A stretch of 64,000 nt of DNA from Mycolicibacterium hippocampi (GTDB taxonomy: Bacteria; Actinomycetota; Actinomycetes; Mycobacteriales; Mycobacteriaceae): positions 310,001 to 374,000 of the forward strand of contig NZ_BLLB01000002.1 of NCBI RefSeq assembly GCF_010723735.1. The letters run 5' to 3'. The position numbers and the translations under genes are program-made. Positions 14,305-23,479 of this stretch are shown here, piece by piece (the stretch's first letter is position 1; the number at the start of each line of letters is the position of its first letter). Under the pieces are notes generated by a model. It was not told the DNA's origin, searched no databases, and worked only from the letters and a program-made list of their open reading frames with translations.

Positions 14305-15711
14305 GTGACTTCGTGGGCCAATTCGGGGAGCCGCGACCTGCACCTCGACCTACGCCAGACGCTCGTTCCCGGTGCTCGTGGCACCAGGGACGCGCTGAGC
14401 GCGGCCCTGCGCGACGCAGCCCGATCGGGTCGACTCACCCCTGGGACGATGCTGCCGCCGTCCCGCACCCTGGCCTCCGACCTGGGCCTGGCCCGCAACA
14501 CGGTCGCCGAGGCCTACGCCGAACTCGTCGCGGAGGGCTGGCTGGCGTCGCGGCAAGGCGCGGGCACCTGGGTGGTCAACACCGCCCGTCCTGTCGCGCC
14601 GCCCCGGCCCCACGGCATCCGCGTCACGCCCGTGCACAACCTGATGCCGGGCACCCCCGACGTCTCGGAGTTCCCCCGCAGCCAGTGGGTGGCGTGCACC
14701 CGTCGGGCGCTGGCTCACGCACCCCACGACGCGCTGCGGATGGGCGACCCTCGCGGCCGGCCTGAGCTGCGAAACGCCCTGGCCGACTATCTGGCCCGCG
14801 CCCGGGGAGTCCGCACGTCACCGGAATCCATCGTGATCTGCTCGGGGGTCCGACAGGGCGTACAGCTTCTGGCGCGCGTGCTGGGCGGACCCATCGCGGT
14901 AGAGGCCTACGGGCTGTTCCTGTTCCGTGATGCCATTGCGGCCCTGGGGGTTCCGACGGTGCCGATCGGCGTCGACGGCGACGGCGCCGTGGTCGACGAA
15001 CTCGATCGGCTCGATGTGCCTGCGGTGCTGCTGACCCCGGCACACCACAACCCGCTGGGGATGTCGCTGCACTCCTCACGACGCACGGCCGTCGTCGAAT
15101 GGGCGCAGCGCACAGGCGGTTTCGTACTAGACGACGATTACGACGGCGAGTTCCGGTACGACCGTCAACCCATCGGTGCGCTGCAGGCCCTGCGGCCGGA
15201 GAAAGTCGCCTACCTCGGCTCCACCAGCAAGAGCTTGTCGCAGTCACTGCGGCTGGGCTGGATGGTGCTGCCCGACACGTTGGTGGATCCGGTGATCGAC
15301 GCGGCGGGCGGGCAGCAGTTCTCCGTCGACGCCATCGCGCAGCTCACGTTGGCCGAGTTCATCGTCGGCGGGTACTACGACCGCCACATCCGGCGGATGC
15401 GGACCCGGTACCGGCGACGCAGGGACGCGCTGGTCTCCGCGCTGTCCCCGTTCGGGATCGCCGTCAGCGGGCTGGCCGCCGGGGTGAGCGCCCTGCTGAC
15501 ACTTCCCGACGGAGCGGAGGCCGAAGTGCTGCACCGGGCCGGCGAGGCCGGAATCGTGCTCCAAGGGCTGTCGATGATGCGCCACCCCGCCGCAGGTGCC
15601 GACCATCCCGATCCCGACGGCTTGATCGTCGGCTTCGCCGCTCCGGCCGAGCACGCCTTCGCTCCCGCGGTCTCCGCGTTATGCGATGTGCTGCGGGCCA
15701 GCGGACTGTAG
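14305..15711 (+). CDS. MocR/PdxR-type GntR regulator with aminotransferase domain
   Basis: A 468-aa fusion of an N-terminal GntR winged helix (RDALSAALRDAARSGRLTPG, PPSRTLASDLGLARNTV, YAELVAEGWL) and a C-terminal class I aminotransferase fold used as a PLP sensor. The PLP lysine is in LGSTSKSLSQSLRLGW, with VLLTPAHHNPLG and LDDDYDGEFRY as other PLP-fold motifs. GTG 14305 is chosen because a start at ATG 14254 would overlap the divergent AhpD gene and leave no control region. MocR proteins usually regulate PLP synthesis or the adjacent divergent gene. The remaining spacer contains CCAATGGTTCAATTTG as possible operator sequence. Confidence 0.87.
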   Translation: MTSWANSGSRDLHLDLRQTLVPGARGTRDALSAALRDAARSGRLTPGTMLPPSRTLASDLGLARNTVAEAYAELVAEGWLASRQGAGTWVVNTARPVAPPRPHGIRVTPVHNLMPGTPDVSEFPRSQWVACTRRALAHAPHDALRMGDPRGRPELRNALADYLARARGVRTSPESIVICSGVRQGVQLLARVLGGPIAVEAYGLFLFRDAIAALGVPTVPIGVDGDGAVVDELDRLDVPAVLLTPAHHNPLGMSLHSSRRTAVVEWAQRTGGFVLDDDYDGEFRYDRQPIGALQALRPEKVAYLGSTSKSLSQSLRLGWMVLPDTLVDPVIDAAGGQQFSVDAIAQLTLAEFIVGGYYDRHIRRMRTRYRRRRDALVSALSPFGIAVSGLAAGVSALLTLPDGAEAEVLHRAGEAGIVLQGLSMMRHPAAGADHPDPDGLIVGFAAPAEHAFAPAVSALCDVLRASGL

Positions 15712-15720
15712 CTTGCAGCA

Positions 15721-16212
15721 ATGACAGCTCCGCGCCGTCACATGAGCGTCTATGAACGGGCCATCGAGAAGTTCGCGAGAACCCCGGCCGGGTACTGGTT
15801 CGTCAGAAATGTTGCGCCGCGCGTAGACCCGCCGCTGCTACGGATCAGCGGCGGCCGGTTCAGCAGCGTCTACCCGGCGCCGACCATGCTGTTGACGACG
15901 ATCGGGGCCAAGAGTGGGCGGCCCCGGACACTGCCACTTCTGTATGTCGCCGAGGGCGATTCGCTCATCCTGATCGCATCGAACTACGGCAGGCCGGGAC
16001 ACCCGGCGTGGTACCGGAACCTGACGACGAACCCGCGAGTCGAGGTTCTCGCGGGCGCGCACAGCGGGGTCTATACGGCGACCGAGATCACCGACGCCGA
16101 GGAACGCTCGGCGGCGTGGCAGAAAGCTCTCGATCTGTATGCGGGCTACAGCGACTACGAGGCGCGGACCGGCGGCAGGACGATCCCGCTGATCCGACTG
16201 CGTCGCCGGTAG
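15721..16212 (+). CDS. Deazaflavin (F420)-dependent nitroreductase-family protein (Ddn/DUF385)
   Basis: A 163-aa split-barrel protein of the F420H2-dependent Ddn family. It shows PTMLLTTIGAKSGRPRTLPLLYV (the F420 phosphate-binding TxGxxSG-type loop), LILIASNYGRPGHPAWYRNL (the conserved SxxGxxxxPxWxxNL signature) and TTNPRVEVL. These enzymes reduce quinones or nitro compounds with F420H2 at the membrane. It follows the MocR gene by 9 bp and ends at a strong hairpin. Confidence 0.9.
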   Translation: MTAPRRHMSVYERAIEKFARTPAGYWFVRNVAPRVDPPLLRISGGRFSSVYPAPTMLLTTIGAKSGRPRTLPLLYVAEGDSLILIASNYGRPGHPAWYRNLTTNPRVEVLAGAHSGVYTATEITDAEERSAAWQKALDLYAGYSDYEARTGGRTIPLIRLRRR

Positions 16213-16216
16213 CAAA

Positions 16217-16246
16217 AAGGGGCACCTCCTGGTGGAGGTGCCCCTT
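16217..16246. terminator. Bidirectional hairpin terminator
   Basis: A perfect 13-bp stem (AAGGGGCACCTCC / GGAGGTGCCCCTT) with loop TGGT and A-rich left, T-rich right flanks. It sits between the convergent Ddn-like gene (plus) and the small secreted-protein gene (minus) and can serve both. A near-identical hairpin recurs at 16737-16768. Confidence 0.85.
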
Positions 16247-16260
16247 CTCTGTCTGCTGGG

Positions 16261-16578
16261 TTACTTGACGTCGACGAAGACCACGCTGCCGGTGTTCTGC
16301 AGAACCCGGCGGTCGCCCTGGGCGTCCCAGACGTATTCCCGGATCGGCTGGCCCTCACGGACCGAGACGACCTCGGCGCTGTCCAGTGCGGTGGAGCCCT
16401 GGCGGTTGACGATGACGCGGTTACCGTCAGCCTCGAGTGAGGCGATGGTGTCGGCGGCGCTGCCGGAGCCGGACGGGGCGGCGGCGGCGGAGCCGGCCAG
16501 CCCGATGAAGGCGGCGGTGAATCCGGCGGCGATGGCGGTGGCGGCGGTGGCGGCGGTGGCGGCGGTGAAGTTCTTCAT
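16261..16578 (-). CDS. Small secreted protein, duplicate A
   Basis: A 105-aa protein with a signal peptide (MKNFTAATAATAATAIAAGF...FIGLAGSAAAA, probable cleavage near residue 34) and a mature domain of about 65 residues: ADTIASLEADGNRVIVNRQG, ALDSAEVVSVREGQPIREYV, LQNTGSVVFVDVK. No known family is recognised; it resembles small actinobacterial exported proteins. The mature part is almost identical to the neighbour at 16782-17108, while the linker after the signal peptide differs. The Ala/Thr repeat in the signal peptide (GCGGCGGTG repeats) is variable between the copies. Confidence 0.8.
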   Translation of the reverse strand: MKNFTAATAATAATAIAAGFTAAFIGLAGSAAAAPSGSGSAADTIASLEADGNRVIVNRQGSTALDSAEVVSVREGQPIREYVWDAQGDRRVLQNTGSVVFVDVK

Positions 16579-16736
16579 GGTCTCTGCTCCCTATGTGTTC
16601 TACATCTTGCTGATCTTGTTGGTTCTGATGGCTTAAACCAGCAGGTCAGGGGATTAATTCCGGTGGCAGTAATTGAACGGCTGCTGGCAGGAACACCTCA
16701 GTGGAAGGGCTCCCCGAGACCGCGGCCGCTGACGAG

Positions 16737-16768
16737 AAAGGGGCACCTCCTGGTGGAGGTGCCCCTTT
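16737..16768. terminator. Hairpin terminator, second copy
   Basis: A 14-bp stem (AAAGGGGCACCTCC / GGAGGTGCCCCTTT) with loop TGGT, just after the stop side of the 16782-17108 gene. It duplicates the hairpin at 16217-16246 as part of the tandem duplication. Confidence 0.8.
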
Positions 16769-16781
16769 CGGCTCTGTGGGG

Positions 16782-17108
16782 TTACCTGACATCGACGAAG
16801 ACCACGTTGCCGGTGTTCTGCAGAACCCGGCGGTCGCCCTGGGCGTCCCAGACGTATTCACGGATCGGCTGGCCCTGACGGACCGAGACGACCTCGGCGC
16901 TGTCCAGTGCGGTGGAGCCCTGGCGGTTGACGATGACGCGGTTGCCGTCGGCCTCGAGTGAGGCGATGGTGTCGGCAGCGCCGGCTCCCGAGGGGGCCGC
17001 TTTCGGCGGCCACGGCCCGGCAGCGGCGGGACCGGCCAGCCCGATGAAGGCGGCGGTGAATCCGGCGGCGATGGCGGTGATGGTGGTGGCGGCGGTGAAG
17101 TTCTTCAT
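16782..17108 (-). CDS. Small secreted protein, duplicate B
   Basis: A 108-aa paralogue of the protein at 16261-16578, with the same signal-peptide start (MKNFTAAT), a proline-rich linker (GPWPPKAAPSGAGAAD) and a nearly identical mature domain ending LQNTGNVVFVDVR. Function unknown; export by the Sec pathway is expected. The first 20 or so bases upstream of the ATG are the same in both copies (GGGAGCAGAGACC as ribosome-binding region), so both are probably expressed. Confidence 0.8.
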   Translation of the reverse strand: MKNFTAATTITAIAAGFTAAFIGLAGPAAAGPWPPKAAPSGAGAADTIASLEADGNRVIVNRQGSTALDSAEVVSVRQGQPIREYVWDAQGDRRVLQNTGNVVFVDVR

Positions 17109-17301
17109 GGTCTCTGCTCCCTATGTGTTGGGTCGGAGCCGTGGAGCGAATCTCGCGGTTTCGACGTTCTGTGTGCTTTCTTGTGGTTCTGATGGCCTAA
17201 ACCGGCAGGTCAGGGGTTTAATTCCGGTGGCAGGATATGAACGACGGCTGGCAGAAACACATCGGTGAAACTTGTCAGTGGGTCGAACTAGTGTTCGAAG
17301 C

Positions 17302-18922
17302 ATGTTCGATGAAGGACTCCCCGAAACCGCGGACCTGGCCTCGCTCACCGATGCCGAGTTGGTCGACGCCGCCCGAGGGTGGGCGCGCACCGAAAACGCC
17401 GCGTGTGCGCGCAAGTTGTCGGTGATGGCCGAGATCTTCACCCGCCGCACCGACCTGCCCCCCGGGGATCGCGAATCGTGGTGGCTCGACCCCGAAGCCG
17501 CCGTGGTCGCCGAACTGGCCGCCGCCCAGAACATCACCCGCTCGTTGGCCTCGCATCAGGCCCACCGCGGGGTCGCGCTGCGTGATCGGCTGCCCAAGGT
17601 CGCCGCACTGTTCGACGCCGGGCTGATCAGCGAAATGCTGGTCCGGGCGATCGTGTGGCGCACCTACCTGATCGAAGACCCGCCGCGATGACCGCCGTGG
17701 ATGCTGAACTCGCCGAGCGGATCGGTGCGTGGGCGCGCTGTCGATCAAGAAGACCGAACCGGCCATCGACGCGCTGATCGAACGCCACGATCCCGGCGCG
17801 CTGCGCCGCGCCCGCGAATCAGTCAGCCGCCGCGATGTGCAATTCGGCTCCCCCGGCGACCCACCCGGCTACACCAGCCTGTGGGCTCGACTGTTCAGCG
17901 CCGACGCCGCCCTCGACGAGAAACGTGTGCAGGAGATGGCCTACAGCGTCTGTGACCGTGATCCCCGCAGCGCCGAGGAGCGTCGCGCCGACGCCCTGAG
18001 CGCGCTGATCCAACAGACCACCATGAGCTGCCAGTGCGCAGATCCCGACTGCGAGACCACCCGCGCCAACCCCAACGACAAGAACACCGTCGTCTACGTC
18101 GTCGCCGACCACGAGACCCTCACCGCCGCCAGCCAAGACAGCCCCAGTGACGGTGGGGATCCCAGTGACGGCGGGGATCCCGGTGACGGCGACGCCGGAC
18201 CCAGCGGGCCCGACGGTGGGTCCGGCGGCGGGGATCCCGGTTACGGCGACCGTGACGACAGCGGCGGTCCCGACGACAAGCCCGAGAACAAGCCCGAATC
18301 CTGCACCCCAGCGTCGCCGGCGTTCGTGTTCGGAGCCGGGATCCTGCCCGCGGTCCTGCTCGACCCGCTGCTGGCCCGCGCCCGGCTGCGCACCGTCACC
18401 CACCCCGGCCTGGCCCCGCCCGAACCGCGTTACACCCCCTCCCGGGCACTGGCCGACTTCATCCGCTGCCGCGACCTGACCTGCCGCTTCCCCGGCTGCG
18501 ACGCCCCAGCCACCGAAGCCGACATCGACCACACTGTGCCCTACCCGGTCGGACCCACCCACGCCTCCAACTGCAAATGCCTATGCCGCTTCCATCACCT
18601 CCTGAAAACCTTCTGGACCGGCGAGAACGGCTGGCACGACCGACAACTACCCGACGGCACCATCATCTGGACCAGCCCCACCGGCCACACCTACACCACC
18701 CACCCTGCAGGGGCGGCCCTGTTCCCCGCGCTGAGCCCACCCACCGCGGCCCTGTGGGACGGCGACCCACCCCGAAACACCAACACCACCACCGACCAAC
18801 GCGGCGCCATGATGCCCCGACGCCGACACACCCGCGCCCAGAACCGCGCCCACACCATCACCGCCGAACGCCGCCTCAACGACGACCTCGTCGCCGAACA
18901 CAACAAACCACCACCCTTCTGA
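17302..18922 (+). pseudogene. 13E12-repeat-family HNH endonuclease (DUF222), two frameshifts
   Basis: The product begins at ATG 17302 (MFDEGLPETADLAS) as a DUF222 protein. The frame breaks near 17682-17685: CCGCCGCGATG would restore DPAAMTAVDAEL if one G is added. It breaks again near 17731-17733: GTGCGTGGGCGCG would restore GAWGALSIKK if one G is added. The rest (to 18922) is intact and carries an Asp/Gly-rich insert (SPSDGGDPSDGGDPGDG) and the HNH domain [20 protein letters not shown] followed by [15 protein letters not shown]. Both losses are single bases in G/C runs, so sequencing error is possible; otherwise it is a recent pseudogene. Members occur as mobile-like dispersed repeats in mycobacteria. 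Confidence 0.8.
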
Positions 18923-18958
18923 AGCGGTGTGGCACACCCCAGCCCGTAAGCTGCCCGG

Positions 18959-19369
18959 GTGGCCGAGCCCCCGATATCACCGCAGCTGAGCCTCGGGACC
19001 CAGATCTGGCGGTTCGTCGCGACGGGCGGGCTGGCCGCCATCGTGGACTTCACGCTGTACGTGGCACTGCTGGCCGCGGGCCTGCACGTCAACGTCGCCA
19101 AGACCCTCAGCTTCATCGCGGGCACCACCACGGCGTACCTCATCAACCGGCGGTGGACGTTCCAGGCACCGCCGAGCACGGCCCGGTTCATCGCCGTGGT
19201 CGTGCTCTACGCGGTGACGTACGCCGTCCAGGTCGGCATCAACTACATCTTCTACATGGAACTCGACGACAAGCCCTGGCGCGTGCCGGTCGCGTTTGTC
19301 ATCGCCCAGGGCACAGCGACCGTGATCAACTTCATCGTCCAGCGCACCGTCATCTTCCGCCTGCGCTGA
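18959..19369 (+). CDS. gtrA: GtrA-family membrane protein (Rv3789)
   Basis: A 136-aa protein from GTG 18959 with four membrane segments: [69 protein letters not shown] and [25 protein letters not shown]. The NRRWTF and QRTVIF ends are typical GtrA motifs. Its orthologue heads the dprE1-dprE2-emb cluster and has been proposed to help translocate decaprenyl-phosphoryl-arabinose or to act as an adaptor for arabinosyltransferases. It lies 32 bp upstream of dprE1 and is probably the first gene of the operon. Confidence 0.9.
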   Translation: MAEPPISPQLSLGTQIWRFVATGGLAAIVDFTLYVALLAAGLHVNVAKTLSFIAGTTTAYLINRRWTFQAPPSTARFIAVVVLYAVTYAVQVGINYIFYMELDDKPWRVPVAFVIAQGTATVINFIVQRTVIFRLR

Positions 19370-19401
19370 CCACCGGGAGCCAAGCGGTACCCTCTGTGAC
19401 G

Positions 19402-20796
19402 ATGTTGAGCACCGATTTCCCGACCACCGCGAAGCGGCTGACCGGCTGGGGCCGCACCGCCCCGTCGGTGGCGCAGGTGCTGTCGACCCCGGATCCGGAC
19501 GTCATCGTCAAGGCGGTGACCCAGGTCGCTGACGGAGACGACCGCCGCGGCGGCAGAGGTGTGGTGGCGCGAGGACTCGGGCGCTCCTACGGCGACAACG
19601 CGCAGAACGGCGGCGGTCTCGTCATCGACATGAGCGTGGTGAACCGCATCCACTCGATCAACACCGACGACGCGTTGGTGGATGTCGACGCCGGGGTGAA
19701 CCTCGACCAGTTGATGCGCGCCGCGCTGCCGCTGGGCCTCTGGGTACCCGTCCTGCCCGGCACCCGGCAGGTCACCATCGGCGGCGCGATCGCCTGCGAC
19801 ATCCACGGCAAGAACCACCACAGCGCGGGCAGCTTCGGCAACCACGTGCACTCACTGGACCTGCTCACCGCCGACGGCGAGGTCCGCCACCTGACCGGCA
19901 GCGGACCCGGCAGCGACCTGTTCTGGGCGACGGTCGGCGGCAACGGTCTCACCGGTGTCATCCTGCGGGCCGCCATCAAGATGACACCCACCGAGACCGC
20001 CTATTTCATCGCCGACGGTGACGTCACCAGCGGCCTCGACGAGACCATCGCCTTCCACAGCGACGGCACCGAAGACAACTACACCTACTCCAGCGCGTGG
20101 TTCGATGCGATCAGCCCGCCGCCGGCACTGGGCCGGGCTGTCATCTCTCGCGGCTCCCTGGCCACCGTCGACCAGCTACCGAAGAAGTTGCAACGCGACC
20201 CGCTGAAATTCGATGCGCCGCAGTACTTCACCACGCCCGACGTGTTTCCCAGCGGGCTGGGCAACAAGCTGGTCTTCGGCGCGATGACCGCAGCGTGGTA
20301 CCGAATGGGCAAAACCTACCGCGGCAAGGCGCAGAACCTGACGCAGTTCTACCACCCCCTCGACATGGTCGGTGAATGGAACCGTGCCTACGGCTCAGCA
20401 GGTTTCGGCCAGTACCAGTTCGTGGTGCCCACCGAGGCCGTGGATGAGTTCAAGCGGATCATGTACGACATCCAGCGCTCCGGACACTATTCGTTCCTCA
20501 ATGTCTTCAAGCTATTCGGGCCGGGAAACCAAGCACCGCTGAGCTTTCCGATACCAGGCTGGAACGTCTGCGTCGATTTCCAGATCAAGCCCGGTCTCAA
20601 CGAATTCCTCAACGGCCTCGACAAGAGGGTGCTCGAGTTCGGTGGCCGGCTCTACACCGCCAAGGACTCGCGCACCACCGCCGAAACCTTCCACGCCATG
20701 TATCCCCGCATCGACGAGTGGATCGCCCTGCGCCGCAAGGTGGACCCCGACGGGGTGTTCGTCTCCGACATGGCCCGACGACTGGAGCTTCTCTAG
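19402..20796 (+). CDS. dprE1: Decaprenylphosphoryl-beta-D-ribose 2'-oxidase DprE1
   Basis: A 464-aa FAD-dependent oxidase of the VAO family (Rv3790). It oxidises the 2'-OH of decaprenylphosphoryl-ribose, the first half of the epimerisation to the arabinose donor. The FAD-binding part shows [38 protein letters not shown] (His135) and [10 protein letters not shown]. Cys390 in [13 protein letters not shown] matches M. tuberculosis Cys387, the residue covalently trapped by benzothiazinones, and Lys421 (YTAKDSRT) matches Lys418. These residues predict an active, benzothiazinone-sensitive enzyme. ATG 19402; abuts dprE2. Confidence 0.97.
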   Translation: MLSTDFPTTAKRLTGWGRTAPSVAQVLSTPDPDVIVKAVTQVADGDDRRGGRGVVARGLGRSYGDNAQNGGGLVIDMSVVNRIHSINTDDALVDVDAGVNLDQLMRAALPLGLWVPVLPGTRQVTIGGAIACDIHGKNHHSAGSFGNHVHSLDLLTADGEVRHLTGSGPGSDLFWATVGGNGLTGVILRAAIKMTPTETAYFIADGDVTSGLDETIAFHSDGTEDNYTYSSAWFDAISPPPALGRAVISRGSLATVDQLPKKLQRDPLKFDAPQYFTTPDVFPSGLGNKLVFGAMTAAWYRMGKTYRGKAQNLTQFYHPLDMVGEWNRAYGSAGFGQYQFVVPTEAVDEFKRIMYDIQRSGHYSFLNVFKLFGPGNQAPLSFPIPGWNVCVDFQIKPGLNEFLNGLDKRVLEFGGRLYTAKDSRTTAETFHAMYPRIDEWIALRRKVDPDGVFVSDMARRLELL

Positions 20797-21570
20797 ATGG
20801 TTTTTGATGCGACCGGCAACCCGCAGAAGATCCTGCTTCTCGGCGGCACCTCCGAGATCGGCCTGGCGATCTGTGAGCGCTACCTGCGCAACGCCAAGGC
20901 CCGGATCGTGCTGGCCTGCATGCCCGGCGATCCGCTGCGCGAGGCAGCCAAGAAGCAGCTGGAAGATGCCGGCGCCAAGTCCGTCGAGGTGATCGACTTC
21001 GACGCGGTCGACACCGAAAGCCATCCGGCGGTGATCGACGCGGCCTGGGGCGGGGAGCACCCACAGGATGTCGACGTCGCCATCGTGGCGTTCGGACTTC
21101 TCGGCGACGCCGAGGAACTCTGGCAGAACCAGCGCAAGGCAGTGCAGATAGCCGACATCAACTACACCGCGGCGATCTCGGTGGGGGTGCTGCTCGGCGA
21201 CAAGATGCGGGCCCAGGGGTCCGGCCAGATCATCGCGATGAGCTCCGCGGCGGGCGAGCGGGTCAGGCGGTCCAACTTCGTCTACGGCTCCACCAAGGCC
21301 GGACTCGACGGCTTCTACCTGGGCCTCGGAGAAGCCCTGCGGGAGTACGGCGTCCGCGTCCTGGTCATCCGGCCCGGCCAGGTGCGCACCCGGATGAGCG
21401 CGCACGTCAAGGAAGCTCCGCTGACCGTCGACAAGGAGTACGTCGCCGAACTCGCGGTGACGGCCTCGGCCAAGGGCAAGGACCTGGTGTGGGCCCCAGG
21501 CGCATTCCGATACGTGATGATGGTGCTGCGCCACATCCCACGGCCGATCTTCCGCAAGCTACCCATCTGA
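20797..21570 (+). CDS. dprE2: Decaprenylphosphoryl-2-keto-ribose reductase DprE2
   Basis: A 257-aa short-chain dehydrogenase (Rv3791) that reduces the 2-keto intermediate with NADH to decaprenylphosphoryl-arabinose. The nucleotide-binding loop is [10 protein letters not shown] (residues 15-24), and the catalytic Ser-Tyr-x-x-x-Lys is in [23 protein letters not shown] 20797 follows the dprE1 stop directly, consistent with stoichiometric production of the two-protein epimerase. Confidence 0.96.
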   Translation: MVFDATGNPQKILLLGGTSEIGLAICERYLRNAKARIVLACMPGDPLREAAKKQLEDAGAKSVEVIDFDAVDTESHPAVIDAAWGGEHPQDVDVAIVAFGLLGDAEELWQNQRKAVQIADINYTAAISVGVLLGDKMRAQGSGQIIAMSSAAGERVRRSNFVYGSTKAGLDGFYLGLGEALREYGVRVLVIRPGQVRTRMSAHVKEAPLTVDKEYVAELAVTASAKGKDLVWAPGAFRYVMMVLRHIPRPIFRKLPI

Positions 21571-21573
21571 TCC

Positions 21574-23475
21574 GTGGGTACACGAGCGCTGGCCACCGGG
21601 AGCCAGATGGTGGTGGCGGCGCTGGTCGCCGCGGCGCTCGCCGTGGTGGCACTGGCCGCCATCGCCCGGGTGGACTGGCCTGCCTACAACTCGTCGAACC
21701 AGCTGCACGCCCTGACCACCGTCGGGCAGGTCGGGTGCCTGGTCGGCCTGCTGGCCGGCGGCTGGCTGTACCGGCGCGGCCGCGCTCATGTCGCATGGCT
21801 CGCCTCGACGGTGTTCCTGGCGGCGTTCTCGGTCGTCACCCTCGCGATGCCGTTGGGCGCCACCAAGCTCTACCTTTTCGGCATCTCGGTTGACCAGCAG
21901 TTCCGCACCGAGTACGTGACCCGCTTCGCCGACTCCCCGGGGCTCCACGACATGACCTACATGGGGCTGCCGCCGTTCTATCCCCCGGGATGGTTCTGGA
22001 TCGGCGGCCGCCTCGCCGACCTGACCGGCATACCGGCGTGGGAGATGTTCAAACCCTGGTCGATCATCTCGATCACCATCGCGATCGTGCTGGCGTTCGT
22101 TCTGTGGGCCAACATGATTCGCTTCGAGTATGCGTTGGTGGTGGCGACGGCCACCGCGGCCGCAGCACTGGCGTACACCCCCGCCGAACCATACGCCGCC
22201 GTCATCGCCGTGTTGCTGCCGCCGGTGTTCGTCCTCGCCTGGTCAGGCCTGAGGGGCCGGACGCCCCCCGGCGAGCCCGGTGTCCGGCCGAGCGGCGGCT
22301 GGGCAGCGGTCGTCGGCACCGGTCTGTTCCTCGGCGTCGCCGCGCTGTCCTACACCCTGCTGTTCGGCTATGCCGCTTTCACGCTGGCGATCATGGCGGT
22401 GCTGCTCGCCGTGTCACGCCGCCATTGGGATCCGCTGCTGCGGCTGCTGACGATCGCGACCATCTCGGGCCTGCTGGCCCTCATCGGCTGGGGCCCCTAC
22501 CTGCTCGCCGCGGTCCGCGGAGAACGCGCCGTGAGTGGCACCGCCCAGCACTACCTGCCCGTCGACGGCGCCCAGCTGGCTTTCCCGATGCTGCAGTTCA
22601 CCCTGCTGGGGGCGTTGTGCATGCTCGGCACGCTGTGGCTGGTGATCCGTGCACGCACCTCGACCCGGGCTGGAGCGCTGGCCGTGGCGGTGCTGGCGGT
22701 CTACGCCTGGTCGCTGCTGTCGATGCTCACCACGCTGGCCGGCACCACGCTGCTGTCGTTCCGGCTGCAGCCGACGCTGACGATCCTGCTGACCGCGGCG
22801 GGCGCCTTCGGCTTCATCGAGGCGACCCGGGCACTTGCCTCGCGGGTCCGCACCGAGAACGCGGGCAGGGTCGTCGCGGTCGCCACCACGGTGGGCGCGC
22901 TCGGCGCGGTCACCTTCAGCCAGGACATCCCCGACGTGCTGCGCTCGGACATCGTCGTCGCCTACACCGACACCGACGGGTATGGACAGCGTGCCGACCG
23001 TCGCCCGCCGGGTGCGGCGCAGTACTACGCCGAAATCGACGACCGGATCCAACAGGTCACCGATCGTCCGCGCGACGAAACAGTGGTCCTGACCGCCGAC
23101 TACAGCTTCCTCTCGTACTACCCCTACTACGGCTTCCAGGGGCTGACCTCGCACTACGCCAACCCGCTCGCGCAGTTCGAGAAGCGCGCCGAGGCCATCG
23201 AGAGCTGGTCGGTGCTCTCTGATTCCGACGAGTTCATCGCCGCACTCGACGCGCTGCCCTGGGAGCCGCCGTCGGTGTTCCTGATGCGCCAAGGCGGCTC
23301 CGGGGACTCCACTGACACCTATACGCTGCGGCTGGCCGAGGACGTCTACCCCAACCAGCCCAACGTGCGCCGTTACCAGGTGGCACTGGAGGCTGAACTG
23401 TTCGAGGATTCCCGGTTCGACGTGACAACCATCGGGCCGTTCGTACTGGCCATCCGCAAGCCAATTAGCATCTAG
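21574..23475 (+). CDS. aftA: Arabinofuranosyltransferase AftA
   Basis: A 633-aa GT-C membrane glycosyltransferase (Rv3792) that puts the first arabinofuranose on galactan, using decaprenylphosphoryl-arabinose outside the plasma membrane. The N-terminal two thirds contain many membrane segments (for example [51 protein letters not shown]). The extracytoplasmic C-terminal domain (after about residue 450) is soluble. Start GTG 21574, 3 bp after dprE2. It lies directly upstream of embC, so first arabinose transfer and polymerisation are co-expressed. Confidence 0.94.
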   Translation: MGTRALATGSQMVVAALVAAALAVVALAAIARVDWPAYNSSNQLHALTTVGQVGCLVGLLAGGWLYRRGRAHVAWLASTVFLAAFSVVTLAMPLGATKLYLFGISVDQQFRTEYVTRFADSPGLHDMTYMGLPPFYPPGWFWIGGRLADLTGIPAWEMFKPWSIISITIAIVLAFVLWANMIRFEYALVVATATAAAALAYTPAEPYAAVIAVLLPPVFVLAWSGLRGRTPPGEPGVRPSGGWAAVVGTGLFLGVAALSYTLLFGYAAFTLAIMAVLLAVSRRHWDPLLRLLTIATISGLLALIGWGPYLLAAVRGERAVSGTAQHYLPVDGAQLAFPMLQFTLLGALCMLGTLWLVIRARTSTRAGALAVAVLAVYAWSLLSMLTTLAGTTLLSFRLQPTLTILLTAAGAFGFIEATRALASRVRTENAGRVVAVATTVGALGAVTFSQDIPDVLRSDIVVAYTDTDGYGQRADRRPPGAAQYYAEIDDRIQQVTDRPRDETVVLTADYSFLSYYPYYGFQGLTSHYANPLAQFEKRAEAIESWSVLSDSDEFIAALDALPWEPPSVFLMRQGGSGDSTDTYTLRLAEDVYPNQPNVRRYQVALEAELFEDSRFDVTTIGPFVLAIRKPISI

Positions 23476-23479
23476 CCCC

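Larger units (their letters stand above)
16217..16730. repeat. Tandem duplication, copy A
   Basis: Copy A contains the hairpin, the secreted-protein gene 16261-16578, its upstream region (TTCTGATGGC, AACCAGCAGGTCAGGGG, ATTCCGGTGGCAG) and, at its right end (about 16699-16730), a remnant of the first codons of the 13E12-type gene (encoding EGLPETA). It corresponds to copy B at 16737-17332; the two gene stops are exactly 521 bp apart. Confidence 0.8.
16737..17332. repeat. Tandem duplication, copy B
   Basis: Copy B carries the second hairpin, the secreted-protein gene 16782-17108, its longer upstream region and the intact beginning of the 13E12-type gene (17302 onward). It differs from copy A by a 9-bp gain in the gene linker and an insertion of about 40 bp upstream of the gene. 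Confidence 0.8.
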
